Part shown: positions 16,572-27,075 of the stretch, in pieces
How the letters are laid out: each line of letters opens with the position of its first letter
Numbering within the stretch: position 1 is the first letter of the stretch
Notes under the pieces: generated by a model
What the model was told of the DNA's origin: nothing
Seen by the model: the letters and a program-made list of their open reading frames with translations, nothing else
The model's database searches: none
Assembly: GCA_003427395.1 (NCBI GenBank)
Contig: BFEA01000487.1
Location: 453,158-481,975 of the forward strand
Direction: 5' to 3'
Length of the DNA stretch: 28,818 nucleotides
DNA from: Chara braunii
Taxonomy: Eukaryota; Streptophyta; Charophyceae; Charales; Characeae
Program-made: the position numbers and the translations under genes

Positions 16572-18353
16572 CTAGGGCCTGCCTTGTGGCAAGCCAGGGT
16601 GCCATCCACCCCTCCTGGGAGGTGATCGGTTAAAACGAGAGTGGTTTTGCGGGGGACCTTGACCCTTGCCTCCTTCTTGGCGGTTTCCTTTGCCGCCAAC
16701 CCCTTGATCGCCCTGTCCTCGACCACCAGAGGCCCGACCCCCTTGGCCCTGGCCTCTTCCTCTTCCTTGCGACCTCCCCCTAGCCGCGACAACAGCGTAG
16801 GTCCTCCCCTGACCATCGCCACTGTTCCCCTTTTCTAGGCCCCACTTTATCTGGTCATATGGGACCTGTTCCATACCACCTTCATCTAAGGTACGAATCA
16901 AATGATCCTTGGCCCCGATTTGGCGAGAGATGGTACGACCTTTCCATTTTTGGCCCTTGTCTAGATCCTTATGCCAGAAGGTAGATGCTGGCATGGAATG
17001 GGTCTCAAAAGCTACTACTTCCCTACTCCGAGTATTGTAGGTCATAGTGGACTCCTTGCTTTTCTCAAAGAAATGCTCGCGCAAGGTCTCAGACATGGCA
17101 CAGTAGAACAATTGGACTAATTGGGGCTCAGTAACCCCATGGCCAGGGACAACAACTAACTCACCCATCATTCGCTTGAGTGCCCTGACACTCTTCCATT
17201 GATGCGAGTGGATCGTTTGCAATTTATGAGAGGCTTTAATCCCTTTGGTGACATCTGCAAACCTTCCATGCAACAATTTGAAAAACTCGTTGAGGGGGGT
17301 GATTGTGGAGTAGGCTACCATATCATTGTCACACTTAGCTGCACGGACAAGTGATCGGGCGAAGCTCGCTGCTTCGTCCTTGAAGGCGCAGAAAGCGACG
17401 AGGACTTGTTCCTCATGGATGATCTTCTGTAGATGGACGTATGAATTAACATTCGCCTCCCAGTTATCAAATTTCTCTTCCTTTTTCCCACTATAGGAAT
17501 CAAGAAATTTAACCTTGACTCGCTCTCTACGGGGGCGAGCTTCCTCCTCCCTTGGAGCAACAAGCTTTGCGCCTTCTATGACTCCTGTGTAGAATCGCTT
17601 CGTGCTCTCCATCCTCGCTTTCACTTCTGTGCCCATGTGTGCGAATTCTCGAAAGCCCAATTGTATGGATCGCAAGGATACATCCTGGCCCGTCGGGAAC
17701 TGAAATTGCTCTTCTTGGGCCTTCGCGAGGAGTTCTATATTCCTAGCCATAACTTCCATCTTCTCTTGCCAATCCGACCGCGCCTCCACCTGCGCCCTTT
17801 GCTCTTTCACCACCTTACTTGCCGCCTCCATCCACTTTTTCTTTCCCCTGGTTAAACGCAACATCCACTCCAACTTCTTCTCCTCTTCAATCGTATGGCG
17901 ACGTAGAGGGTCTTCTTCTTCCTCCCGTTCTCTCATTACTGCTTCCTGTTCTGCCCTCGACACGTATAACACCGCCGCCTCTTCCTCTCCCAGGGATAGA
18001 TTGGCGACCCACTCAGACACCTTTTTCTCCATGCATGGTTCCTCCTTCGTGCTACTGGTCTCGCCTCTCTCTCTTGTGACCGTTCCGATCAAGGGGACTT
18101 CATCGTCTTCCTCTTCCACTTCTTCTTCTACCGCTCTTAAATTTTTTTCTTCTTCTCTTTGCAGCTTCTCCATCTCCTCCTGCAACTTCTTTTTCTTCAC
18201 CGCCTGCTCCTCCAGTAAGGCCAACTTCTTGGCCTGCTTAATCAACTCCTTCTTCGCCTCCTTCTCTTTTCTCTCTTTTAATACGGCGGCGGCTTGCTCT
18301 TCCTGAGCCTTGGTGTATGGGGTGGTGCTCTTACCGCTATGCGTGTCCACCAT
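16572..18353 (-). CDS. Gag of element 2, prematurely terminated
   Basis: The longest frame opens at 18386 (604 codons), but the ATG at 18351-18353 lies in a better context (GTCACCATGG) and is the likelier start, giving 593 codons. A long charged coiled-coil stretch covers about residues 25-100 of the long form (AKKELIKQAKKLALLEEQAV onward), with further acidic helices to about 230. The capsid-like Gag domain follows at about 285-460 (DSYSGKKEEKFDNWEANV region). The C-terminus is Arg/Gly/Gln-rich (about 540-590), suitable for RNA binding. The zinc knuckle lies beyond premature stops. It may still make a particle-forming protein lacking its nucleocapsid. Confidence 0.8.
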   Translation of the reverse strand: MVDTHSGKSTTPYTKAQEEQAAAVLKERKEKEAKKELIKQAKKLALLEEQAVKKKKLQEEMEKLQREEEKNLRAVEEEVEEEDDEVPLIGTVTRERGETSSTKEEPCMEKKVSEWVANLSLGEEEAAVLYVSRAEQEAVMREREEEEDPLRRHTIEEEKKLEWMLRLTRGKKKWMEAASKVVKEQRAQVEARSDWQEKMEVMARNIELLAKAQEEQFQFPTGQDVSLRSIQLGFREFAHMGTEVKARMESTKRFYTGVIEGAKLVAPREEEARPRRERVKVKFLDSYSGKKEEKFDNWEANVNSYVHLQKIIHEEQVLVAFCAFKDEAASFARSLVRAAKCDNDMVAYSTITPLNEFFKLLHGRFADVTKGIKASHKLQTIHSHQWKSVRALKRMMGELVVVPGHGVTEPQLVQLFYCAMSETLREHFFEKSKESTMTYNTRSREVVAFETHSMPASTFWHKDLDKGQKWKGRTISRQIGAKDHLIRTLDEGGMEQVPYDQIKWGLEKGNSGDGQGRTYAVVAARGRSQGRGRGQGQGGRASGGRGQGDQGVGGKGNRQEGGKGQGPPQNHSRFNRSPPRRGGWHPGLPQGRP

Positions 18354-18386
18354 GGTGACAAATGCACAACCGAGTGACAGTTCCAC

Positions 18387-19553
<1,167 letters not shown>

Positions 19554-19565
19554 GCTCCGATACCA
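19554..19565 (-). other. Primer-binding site of element 2 (tRNA-iMet type)
   Basis: TGGTATCGGAGC on the minus strand, one nucleotide inside the 5' LTR. It is identical to the site of element 1 and has one mismatch from the common TGGTATCAGAGC. Confidence 0.88.
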
Positions 19566-19566
19566 A

Positions 19567-20849
19567 TGCAATCAGACTCGCCTTCTTCTTCGTCCAGCAT
19601 GCATGCAGACAAATGGCGAACCACACAGGCGCTAGGCGCCCACACAAAGCTCAAAGATATTCAAGCCGAGAACACAGTTCGGATACAGACTCGCTTTGAA
19701 TTGGCTATGGCGCTCGAGCGCCTACACACCCCATGTCCAACACTGTATCCACAACAACTGTTCACACGCACACCACACTGGATCTCCCGTGATATCCCAC
19801 GCACGGTCCCTCTGTACCACACACACACACACGCTGGAAACTATGGCCGTCAACTAACACTGACTACTAGCAGCGATGACTGCTCTCTCTCCCTCGTAGC
19901 CCACTTCAACTTCAGGCATCTGCAGACCACCTCGCACAAGACGCCTGGGTAGCGCTCCCGCATGGCTCATGCAGAGTTGAATGAATGGCTGGACACTGCC
20001 TCTTGATTTATACTTCTGCTGGTCGCTGGTTTGCCCTTTTCCACCGGGCCCATGGTGCACACAGTCCCACATGGTACTTGCTGACTGGACAAAGTGAGAC
20101 TGGGACTGGGTACCGCTGACTAAGCAAAGTTGGAATACCCACTTGCCCACTTGCCTCTGGTCTAACGTGAGCAATACTCGAAAGGCCACTTCTGGACCTT
20201 CTGGAAGTCTGTGGACTTGGCCTTTTGGGGCTGTAGCAGCTACGACCTTGACCTTTCCAGACTGTAGCAGCTACGACCTTGACCTTTCCGGACTGTAGCA
20301 GCTATGACCTTGACCTGTCAGAGTTGCAACAGCTATGACCTCTACACAGCTATGACCCCTACTCGACAGACCTACGGTTCAGGACCCGACAGCTACACAG
20401 ACCTATGACAGACAACAGTCAGCTACCAAGACACAGGTCACAGGTTCAAAACACACAGGGGTCGACTTGATACTGTGCACGGGTGAGGTAAGGTCTAGGG
20501 ATCGAGCCCTGGGGCTGTAGCAGCTACGACCTTGACCTTTCCGGACTGTAGCAGCTACGACCTTGACCTTTCCGGACTGTAGCAGCTACGACCTTGACCT
20601 TTCCGGACTGTAGCAGCTACGACCTTGACCTTTCAGAGTTGCAACAGCTATGACCTGTACACAGCTATGACCCCCACTCGACAGACCTACGGTTCAAGAC
20701 CCGACAGCTACACAGACCTATGACAGACAACAGTCAGCTACCAAGACACAGGTCACGGGTTCAAAACACACAGGGGTCGACTTGATACTGTACACGGGTG
20801 AGGTAAGGTCTAGGGATCGAGCCCTGGGATCTGCATCTGTTACTCTTTC
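19567..20849 (-). repeat. 5' LTR of element 2 with internal duplication
   Basis: About 1283 bp against 944 bp in the partner. The extra length comes from a direct duplication of 284 bp (GGGGCTGTAG at 20227 and 20511) plus extra 31-bp units. Units start near 20231, 20262, 20293 and again at 20515, 20546, 20577, 20608. Each has the palindrome GTAGCAGCTAC and a TTGACC core. In element sense the array lies in U3, near the outer end. The outer terminus reads TTACTCTTTC rather than TTACTGCA, so the last bases have changed. Confidence 0.85.
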
Positions 20850-20918
20850 AAACGATTTATTTTGCCTGTGTACCCTACGCACTTTGGGTTTTGGATGATT
20901 TTTTGAAAATTTGGGAAT

Positions 20919-21107
20919 CACTGTAGGAGAGTTGCGATTTTGAGCCCCCGCCCCCTAGAACTCCCCCCTACCCGTCTTCACCCGAATACATGATACGGTT
21001 ATTATAGTTGCATTTGGGGCCACTTTGAGTCTAGATACAGCAATAATGACCGTACGTTATATTCGGGTGAAGATGGGTAGGGGGGAGGGGCAACCTCTCC
21101 CGCAGTG
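20919..21107. mobile_element. MITE with long inverted repeats (copy A)
   Basis: The outer ends are CACTGTAGGAGAGTTGC and the inverse CACTGCGGGAGAGGTTGC. The inner arms CTACCCGTCTTCACCCGAATA (left, 20968 onward) and its inverse (right, ending 21080) pair nearly perfectly, and the whole folds back. TTTGGGAAT (20910-20918) and TTTTGGAAT (21108-21116) flank it, 8/9 matching, possibly a 9-bp duplication as in Mutator-like elements. Superfamily uncertain; no transposase here. Confidence 0.7.
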
Positions 21108-21169
21108 TTTTGGAATGTGCTGGCTCCCATCTATTCGTGAGGCGGATGCAGCCGTTGCTTTCTGATGCT

Positions 21170-21284
21170 TTTCTTGTTCTTTTTCTCGATTTATGCGTGT
21201 CATTCTTGCGCAGGGGCTATGTTAATCTTCGCTGTATCGTTCCAATTTTAACGGATGTCCCGAAGGACTTTCTTGTTCTTTTTC
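21170..21284 (-). pseudogene. Second U6 snRNA retrocopy
   Basis: On the minus strand 21268 starts GTCCTTCGGGACATCC and the match continues to AAATCGAGAAA near 21182, which is nearly full length. ACAGAGA reads ACAGCGA and the catalytic AGC triad reads AAC, so it is not functional. TTTCTTGTTCTTTTTC appears on both sides (21170-21185 and 21269-21284), abutting the U6 5' end. It is a target duplication of 12 to 16 bp that overlaps the U6 3' end. This is a processed insertion and lacks the usual upstream U6 promoter elements. Confidence 0.85.
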
Positions 21285-21745
21285 ACGATGAAGATCCCCG
21301 TTTCTCGTTTTTGCGAAAATGTCAATTAAGCCAGCAGTACCTACCACGTTTTTAGGGCCCCTCTGACTTGAATGAATATAGACCCGCGCGGCAGGCCGAT
21401 TCATCCACTGCGTTAACGGCCTTTCATCCACTGCGTTAACGGCCTAAGAAAGCGGTAGGTACTCGTGGTTTAATGCCAAAAAGCCTAGACTACCAGAGTG
21501 GCCCGGGATCACTTGCCCGGCCGCCCGCTACCAGAAGAACTAAGAAAAAAATTGGAAAAATGTTTCTTAATTCTATTCTTTATTTCAAATTTGGTGAAGA
21601 ATTTCGATGTGGCCCTGAGGCAAAAGTTGTTCAGTTGATTTTTCATCATTATGTAGTTTTTTTTTCGGATTTTTTAATTTAGTTTTTTGTTTTTTTTTCA
21701 CTTGGCAGCGCGTCACACACGGCCCCTCGAAGTTTCAAAACGGTG
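21285..21745. other. Unassigned DNA with a 20-bp direct repeat
   Basis: TTCATCCACTGCGTTAACGG occurs twice, at about 21399 and 21423. T-rich tracts lie at 21658-21700. No coding or RNA feature is convincing. Confidence 0.5.
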
Positions 21746-21856
21746 CTACCGTCTTCACCCGAATAGAACACCAGGTCATTATAGCTGTATTTGGCACAAC
21801 TTTCAGCCCAGATACGGCGATAATTGCCAGGCGTTCTATTCTGGTGAAGACGGTAG
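21746..21856. mobile_element. MITE with long inverted repeats (copy B)
   Basis: It starts CTACCGTCTTCACCCGAATA and ends in the inverse of CTACCGTCTTCACCAGAATA. The arms extend about 45 bp. The centre (TGTATTTGGCACAACTTTCAGCCCAGATAC) matches the centre of copy A. The outer CACTG segment of copy A is missing. No clear target duplication was found. Confidence 0.7.
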
Positions 21857-22199
21857 TGGGCAGAGACTCCAGGTCCTACAACGATGTCCCCCGACCCCAA
21901 ATTGCTGATCATGGTTAAAAAATAAAATACACACACACATGTTCTAAAAATAGACATGCTCATTCTAAAAGAACACACGTTCTAAGTATACGCACATGTT
22001 CTCAAAATACACATGTGCATTCTCAAATACACACGATGTGTTTAAACTTGAAAAAAAAATAAAAATAGAAGAACTTGGGTGTTCCCATATCTGCATATCT
22101 GCATATTCGATTAGAATGGCGGCTTGGGTGTTCCGATCGAATCTGGACCGATGGCCATGTGTCATTATCATCTTCGCAGACGCAAATTCATGATGCGAT
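21857..22199. other. Unassigned DNA with ACACATGTTCT-type repeats
   Basis: Between about 21930 and 22040 short variants of ACACATGTTCTAAAATA recur. GGGTGTTCC appears twice (22077, 22125), followed by ATATCTGCATATCTGCATATTCG-like or GATCGAATCTG text. No gene. Confidence 0.45.
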
Positions 22200-22208
22200 G
22201 AAAAAACA

Positions 22209-22339
22209 GAAAATGCTGGGGCATACCTTTCTTAGCCTTTTGGCTAAGATCAAGTGTAGTATCTGTTCTGATCAGTTTAATATCTGATCCGTGGTCCATC
22301 GGACCACATTAAAAAAAAGAAAAAAGAAAATGCTGGGGC
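22209..22339 (+). pseudogene. 3'-truncated U2 snRNA retrocopy
   Basis: U2 begins at 22223 (ATACCTTTCTTAGCC) and matches through the branch-site region (AAGTGTAGTATCTGTTC) and GGTCCATCGGACCACATT at 22310, about the first 88 nt. An A-rich tail follows (22311-22325). GAAAATGCTGGGGC occurs at 22209-22222 and 22326-22339, a perfect 14-bp target duplication. Truncation at an internal site followed by A-rich sequence suggests reverse transcription of a processed fragment. It lacks the Sm site and cannot function. Confidence 0.87.
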
Positions 22340-22400
22340 ATGTGTGAATATGATGCCTCTTTTTTTTGGGGGGGGGCATATTGCATGTGGCGAAGAGAAC

Positions 22401-22403
<3 letters not shown>

Positions 22404-22489
<86 letters not shown>
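22404..22489. repeat. (GA)n microsatellite
   Basis: About 43 GA units. Open frames across it give Arg-Glu or Ser-Leu strings only. Confidence 0.97.
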
Positions 22490-22490
<1 letters not shown>

Positions 22491-22904
22491 GCATTGAGCG
22501 CACACTGCCTTTCCCTCTACATTCCCTCTCCTTCTCCCAGCTCTTCTTCTCTCCCTCCTCCGCCGCGCCGTCGTTGCGGCGCGTCCACTTGTTGGCCTAG
22601 TGAGCCAAGCATTGTAGCCACTGCAGTCGCAGTCGTGACACGGTGTTCAAAACTGGAACCCTACCGGTCGTGATGTCCACCCCAGCCCTGCACGGCTGTA
22701 ATGTCCTTGCCTTACTCCGCACTCAAACAACACCACACAGGCAGTTGGCATCACACATCCTTGTCCTGGCTTGGTCCTTGTCCTGCTTTGCGGAGGTCTT
22801 TCCTGTTTGGGTGGTACATTTTTGGAATCTAACAATTGAAGAAAAAATGTTTGTTATTCATTTGCACAATTTAAGTTATTTAACAGTGATTACATCTGAC
22901 AAGG

Positions 22905-22935
<31 letters not shown>

Positions 22936-23247
22936 CTAATGACGAACGACTTCACAGTCTCTGAATGGTTCCTACTTTTTCTTTTACGCCGATCCTCTGT
23001 GATTATTGACGTAAGTCTTGCTTTGGTTTTCTGTCCTCCATACCTTGTTCCCATTCCTTTCTGTTTTTCTTTTTCTGTCGTTTTCCCACTGCCAACAGAA
23101 TTGCATAATTCCCGTGCACAGGGATTACAAACAAGGAGTCATGTTCCACTCAAATGTATGCTCTGCATCACAGTGAAATCATTGCTGAGAAAGAGGTGAG
23201 AGAGGAGGGACACTATCTCTATGTATTGCTGTTTGTTTGTTTGTCTA

Positions 23248-23249
<2 letters not shown>
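22490..23249. other. Unassigned DNA
   Basis: No supported gene. A T-run lies at about 22903-22926 followed by GTGTGTGTGC. The short open frames have no repeats of known family text. Confidence 0.5.
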
Positions 23250-23344
<95 letters not shown>

Positions 23345-23360
23345 GGGTGTGTGGGTGTGT
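23250..23360. repeat. (GT)n microsatellite
   Basis: Two GT runs separated by GCGCGCTT, ending in GTGTGGGTGTGTGGGTGTGT. It could form Z-DNA; the Cys-Val or Thr-His open frames are artefacts. Confidence 0.97.
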
Positions 23361-23980
23361 ATCGCTGCTCGTCCTTGACATACCTTGGGTGCTGGTGCTT
23401 GATTGTGGTTGTGTACAGGGGCGCTTGTACCAAGGATGATTCGAACTGATTTGGCAGTGTGCCTCTGTTGAGAGAGCCTTAGGTTCTAGTGCTCTGTGTG
23501 GCCCACACGTTCTCATGCTGCTCGTGGTAAGGTGATGCACCCATTGCAGATGAACGAAACAGATGTGCAAGAGGAAGGGCGTAGTTCGGCTTGTAAACTT
23601 GCGTCCTGGTTAGGGAAATGTATACGGTTGAGGAAGCTGAAGCTCTGTCGACATAGACGCTGCCAGCGCAAGTGAGCAGGACAGTTGTGGAAGATTGAAG
23701 GTGGCAGGGCCTGTGCCACCTGTGCACGATAATTTGCACATGGGATGCCGGGTGGATCAGCCTTTGTACTACTTTTGGTTCGTTCTAGGGGTTGAGATCT
23801 ATATGCTTAGATATCATCATGAATGTGGGAGTATGGAAGGGGAGAATGGTGATGAAAGCAAGGGTGGTTAGCAGAAGATGTGTGAAGAGGAGCAAAGAAC
23901 AAGGAAATCAGGTGTGATGGGAGAGAAGGCATTGAGGTAGCGGCGCTTTTGGGGGGGTTGGGCTGCTGGGGGCTGCGGGC
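23361..23980. other. Unassigned DNA
   Basis: No gene, RNA or mobile element was recognised in this stretch. Confidence 0.5.
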
Positions 23981-23984
23981 GGTG

Positions 23985-24478
23985 GGGGGAAGGAGGGTAA
24001 GGTACAAGGACAAGTAATAAGGTCGTGTATTTTTTGGACTTTGCGCGCAAAGTTTCGCTCAAATTTCCACTCAAAAGTTTGACTTCGACGTAATCGTATA
24101 TTATTTGGTCTGGCGGGTACCGGAATGAGCCTCGTCTTCGTTGATTTCTGCCGAGTGACAAGTGCATTGCTGGGAGTTGGATGCAAGGGTAGGCATAATC
24201 AAGGGTGTGGAAGACGCAACAACATCGATTGAGCGATGGGGGGAAGGAGGGTAAGGTACAAGGACAAGTAATAAGGTCGTGTATTTTTTGGACTTTGCAC
24301 GTGCAAAGTACGACTTCAACGAAATCGTATATTGTTTGGTTTGGCAGGTACCGGAATGAGCCTCGTCTCCTTGATTTCTGCCGAGTGACAAGTGCATTGC
24401 TGGGATTTGGATGCAAGGGTATATATAATCATTGGTGTGGAAGACGCAACAACATTGATTGAACGAAATTGCATGATG
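23985..24478. repeat. Two-copy tandem duplication, period 254 bp
   Basis: AAGGAGGGTAAGGTACAAGG starts near 23990 and again near 24244. The following text matches for most of the unit (GTGTATTTTTTGGACTTTGC, GGTACCGGAATGAGCCTCGTC, GAGTGACAAGTGCATTGCTG, GTGTGGAAGACGCAACAACAT). The second copy lacks about 25 bases of the CAAATTTCCACTC region and has GCACGTGCAAAG in place of GCGCGCAAAG. No complete ORF or known RNA; function unknown. Confidence 0.85.
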
Positions 24479-24842
24479 CGAAGGTTCATGCAGAACAACA
24501 GGATGAAACCAATTGCAGATGCATCTGCGATTACATTTCCTTTGTGCTAGCTGAGGAAACTGCTGCACGAAACGCCATTGATGCCCTCTTTTTAGGAGAG
24601 GATATTTGCTGGAAATGCTTGTTGAGCCATCCAGCAGCTGCCGATGAAAACACTCCTTAGAGCTGGTTGATCTTGAGCGGACCTACTCGCCTTGCTACTC
24701 TCCTTGCTTGACTGCTGGAGAGAAAGATACACTGAGAGATACACAACAGGGGGAAAGGGTGTGGAGGGGGGGAGGGAGGGAGAGAAACGTGAACAGAAAA
24801 GTGTGGCGATTCGAGAGAGAGCGATACACTACCAGATACACA

Positions 24843-24846
<4 letters not shown>

Positions 24847-24919
<73 letters not shown>
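24847..24919. repeat. (GA)n microsatellite
   Basis: About 36 GA units, ending 14 bp before the ATG of the candidate small gene. It would lie in the 5' untranslated region if that gene is real. Confidence 0.97.
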
Positions 24920-24922
<3 letters not shown>

Positions 24923-24932
24923 GGAAGGAGAG

Positions 24933-25436
24933 ATGGCGGATGTGGGGAACGAAACTCTCCAGCTCATGAAACTGATTCAATCAAATCAGGAGATGCTGGT
25001 CACTCTCCATAAAGAATATGATTCTCAAGCCACTGCACATGCCAAGCTGTTCATGATCGTCATGGGCTTCGGCATATTTCTGATGCAGGTATCTTCTCCC
25101 TCTCCTTCCTCTCCTCCCCACTTGTACTCTCGTTCCTCTCTTCTCTCTCCTCCCTCTCCTACCTCTCCTCCCTCTACTCCTCTCTCCCTCTCCCCTCTCC
25201 TACCTCTCCTCCCTCTCCTTCCTCTCCTCACTCTCCTCCCTCTCCTCCCTCTCCTCCCTCTCCTTCCTCTCCTCCCTCTCCTCCCTCTCCCCTCTCCCCT
25301 CTNCCCCTCTCCCCTCTCCCCTCTCTCTCCTCCCTCCTCCCTTTCCTCCCTTCTCTCCCCTCCGTCTCCTTCCTCTCCTCTCTCGACAGAGCCCAACAGG
25401 TTCGACAAAATAGACTCAGGGGAATTGGTGGTGTAA
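24933..25436 (+). CDS. Candidate small gene with a hydrophobic segment
   Basis: From ATG 24933 the frame reads 52 non-repetitive residues (MADVGNETLQLMKL at the start), with an amphipathic helix and then a hydrophobic stretch (LFMIVMGFGIFLMQ) able to span or anchor in a membrane. CAG|GTATCT at 25088/25089 is a good donor. CTCGACAG ending at 25389, after a long pyrimidine tract, is a good acceptor. The frame joined there stops after seven codons. Unspliced, the same frame stays open across CTCCCT repeats to TAA at 25434-25436 and ends EPNRFDKIDSGELVV. I recognise no family. It could be a first exon, a short tail-anchored protein or chance. Confidence 0.35.
   Translation: MADVGNETLQLMKLIQSNQEMLVTLHKEYDSQATAHAKLFMIVMGFGIFLMQVSSPSPSSPPHLYSRSSLLSPPSPTSPPSTPLSLSPLLPLLPLLPLLTLLPLLPLLPLLPLLPLLPLPSPLXPSPLSPLSPPSSLSSLLSPPSPSSPLSTEPNRFDKIDSGELVV
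25091..25386. repeat. (CTCCCT)n pyrimidine tract
   Basis: Nearly 300 bp of C/T-only or almost C/T-only sequence built from CTCCCT and CTCCTT units, with one N at about 25303. It forms the proposed intron of the candidate small gene. Confidence 0.9.
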
Positions 25437-25616
25437 AGCAATGTTCAAATACACATTCTTATGATTAAACAAACAAGCAGACCCGCCCCGGCTATGCCTG
25501 CAGCGCAGAGGACACCCCGCAGGCACGGCTGGCACAGCATGGAAGGATACTTGTTGCATTCAACAGTGCAGAGAAGGACAACCATTCTTTCTCTCTTCTC
25601 TCTCTCTGTCTGTTGG

Positions 25617-25640
25617 TCTCTGTCTCTGTCTCTGTCTCTG

Positions 25641-25710
<70 letters not shown>
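25617..25710. repeat. (TCTCTG)n followed by (CT)n
   Basis: About eight TCTCTG units pass directly into about 25 CT units. This looks like a compound microsatellite in which one unit lost its G. Confidence 0.95.
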
Positions 25711-25712
<2 letters not shown>

Positions 25713-26184
25713 CTATCCTGTCTGTTGGAACATCAGCCAGACTCCTTCAATCTTTGTTCTTATCATCCCCCTCCCTCGTCCTCCCTTCATCCTCCATCCT
25801 CGTCGTCCTCTGTCCACGCTTCGTCGTCCTCCATCATTGCCACCTTTTTCCCTCGTCCTCTGCTGTTCTTCTCCCTCGATCCTCCCTCCTTGGACTCCCT
25901 CCATTCTCGCTGGCTGAAGAAGGACAGAACCAATCTGACCAGAAAGATCGCCCAAACACCCAAATACGGTCATCGTCCTGTTTCTTCCTTCTCCCTTCTC
26001 CTCCACATCCTCCGTCCTCCATCCATCATCATCCTCCATCCTCACCTCTCCCACCGCTTCCTTCTTCCTCATTCGATTCATTGATTGATTGATTGATTGG
26101 TTGGTTGATTGATTGACTGATATGTCACATCAGCGTGATTGATTGATTGATCATGCTTTTGTTTGTTTGCCATGTAGACAGAGA
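25711..26184. other. Pyrimidine-rich unassigned DNA with (TTGA)n
   Basis: CT- and CTC-rich sequence to about 26080, then TTGATTGATTGATTGATTGG-type repeats (26083-26152). The open frames are Ser/Pro/Leu-rich low complexity, not accepted as genes. Confidence 0.55.
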
Positions 26185-26203
26185 GGGGGGGGGGGGGGGG
26201 GGG
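26185..26203 (+). repeat. G19 homopolymer
   Basis: Uninterrupted run of 19 G; quadruplex-capable on the plus strand. Confidence 0.9.
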
Positions 26204-26913
26204 ATAATGCGAGAGGACAAAAAGTCAGGATCCTCGGTGTTCTGTTATTGCGGGCAAAGGGGAGCTTGAAAAAAAATGATGCCTCAACTTAATCCCGGTT
26301 TAATTGAAGCGGGAATCCTGGCTGATTGATTGATTACGCCAGTTGCCGTCACGATGAGCATGATGATCATCATTATCACGACGATCCCCTCCCTTCCTGC
26401 CGTGAGACGTGTTGTTATCCCCTTCGTGATCATCATCATCATCCTGCACCCGTTCATCATCTCAATGGCTGTTGTTCTGGCATTGGATCACCACCCAATT
26501 CACACACATTCTTCTTTCTCCTGCCCCACGTCCCACCTCGTGCGTTCTCTTCCTCCTTCCCCACTTTGTCCTCCTTCATCGATCTCCAAATTGCTGTTCT
26601 TGTGCCTTCTCATCGCGGCCCAATTGATTGCTTGATTTCCGATTGCTGGTTGATTGATTGATGGATGGATGGATTTGGCTCATCCTCTTCAATCTCCAGT
26701 GACATGATGTCCCAGCCTCTTTCTCCACTGACACCACCTCCTCCTCTCCCATCTCCTCCCGCCACCAGATACCACATGGCAATCGTCCCCCTCCTTGATT
26801 GAGTCGGTGCATCCTCTTCCTTCTCCGGCGATGTTGACATCCCCACCTCTTTCTCCACCGACACCTCCTCCTCTTCCTTCTCCTATGACCTTCCAATAAC
26901 ACGTGCCGAACTT
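26204..26913. other. Unassigned DNA with TGAT and ATGG repeats
   Basis: (TTGA)n recurs at about 26321-26332 and TTGATTGATTGATGGATGGA at 26649-26668. Several ATCATC runs. CACCTC(C/T)TCCTCTTCCTTCTCC segments repeat at about 26735 and 26860. No gene is supported. Confidence 0.5.
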
Positions 26914-26998
<85 letters not shown>

Positions 26999-27040
26999 CC
27001 CCCCCCCCTCTCCCCTCCCCCCCCCCCCCTCCCCCCCCCG

Positions 27041-27075
<35 letters not shown>
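26914..27075 (-). repeat. Poly(C)/poly(G) tract of about 160 bp
   Basis: Almost pure C with a few T and one G, including uninterrupted stretches of over 50 C. The minus strand is poly(G) and could form quadruplexes; the plus strand could form i-motifs. Length may be inexact, because such runs are hard to sequence. Confidence 0.9.

Noticed and set aside
23154-23570. Cys-Val and Thr-His open frames at the (GT)n run
   Set aside because: Dinucleotide repeat artefact.
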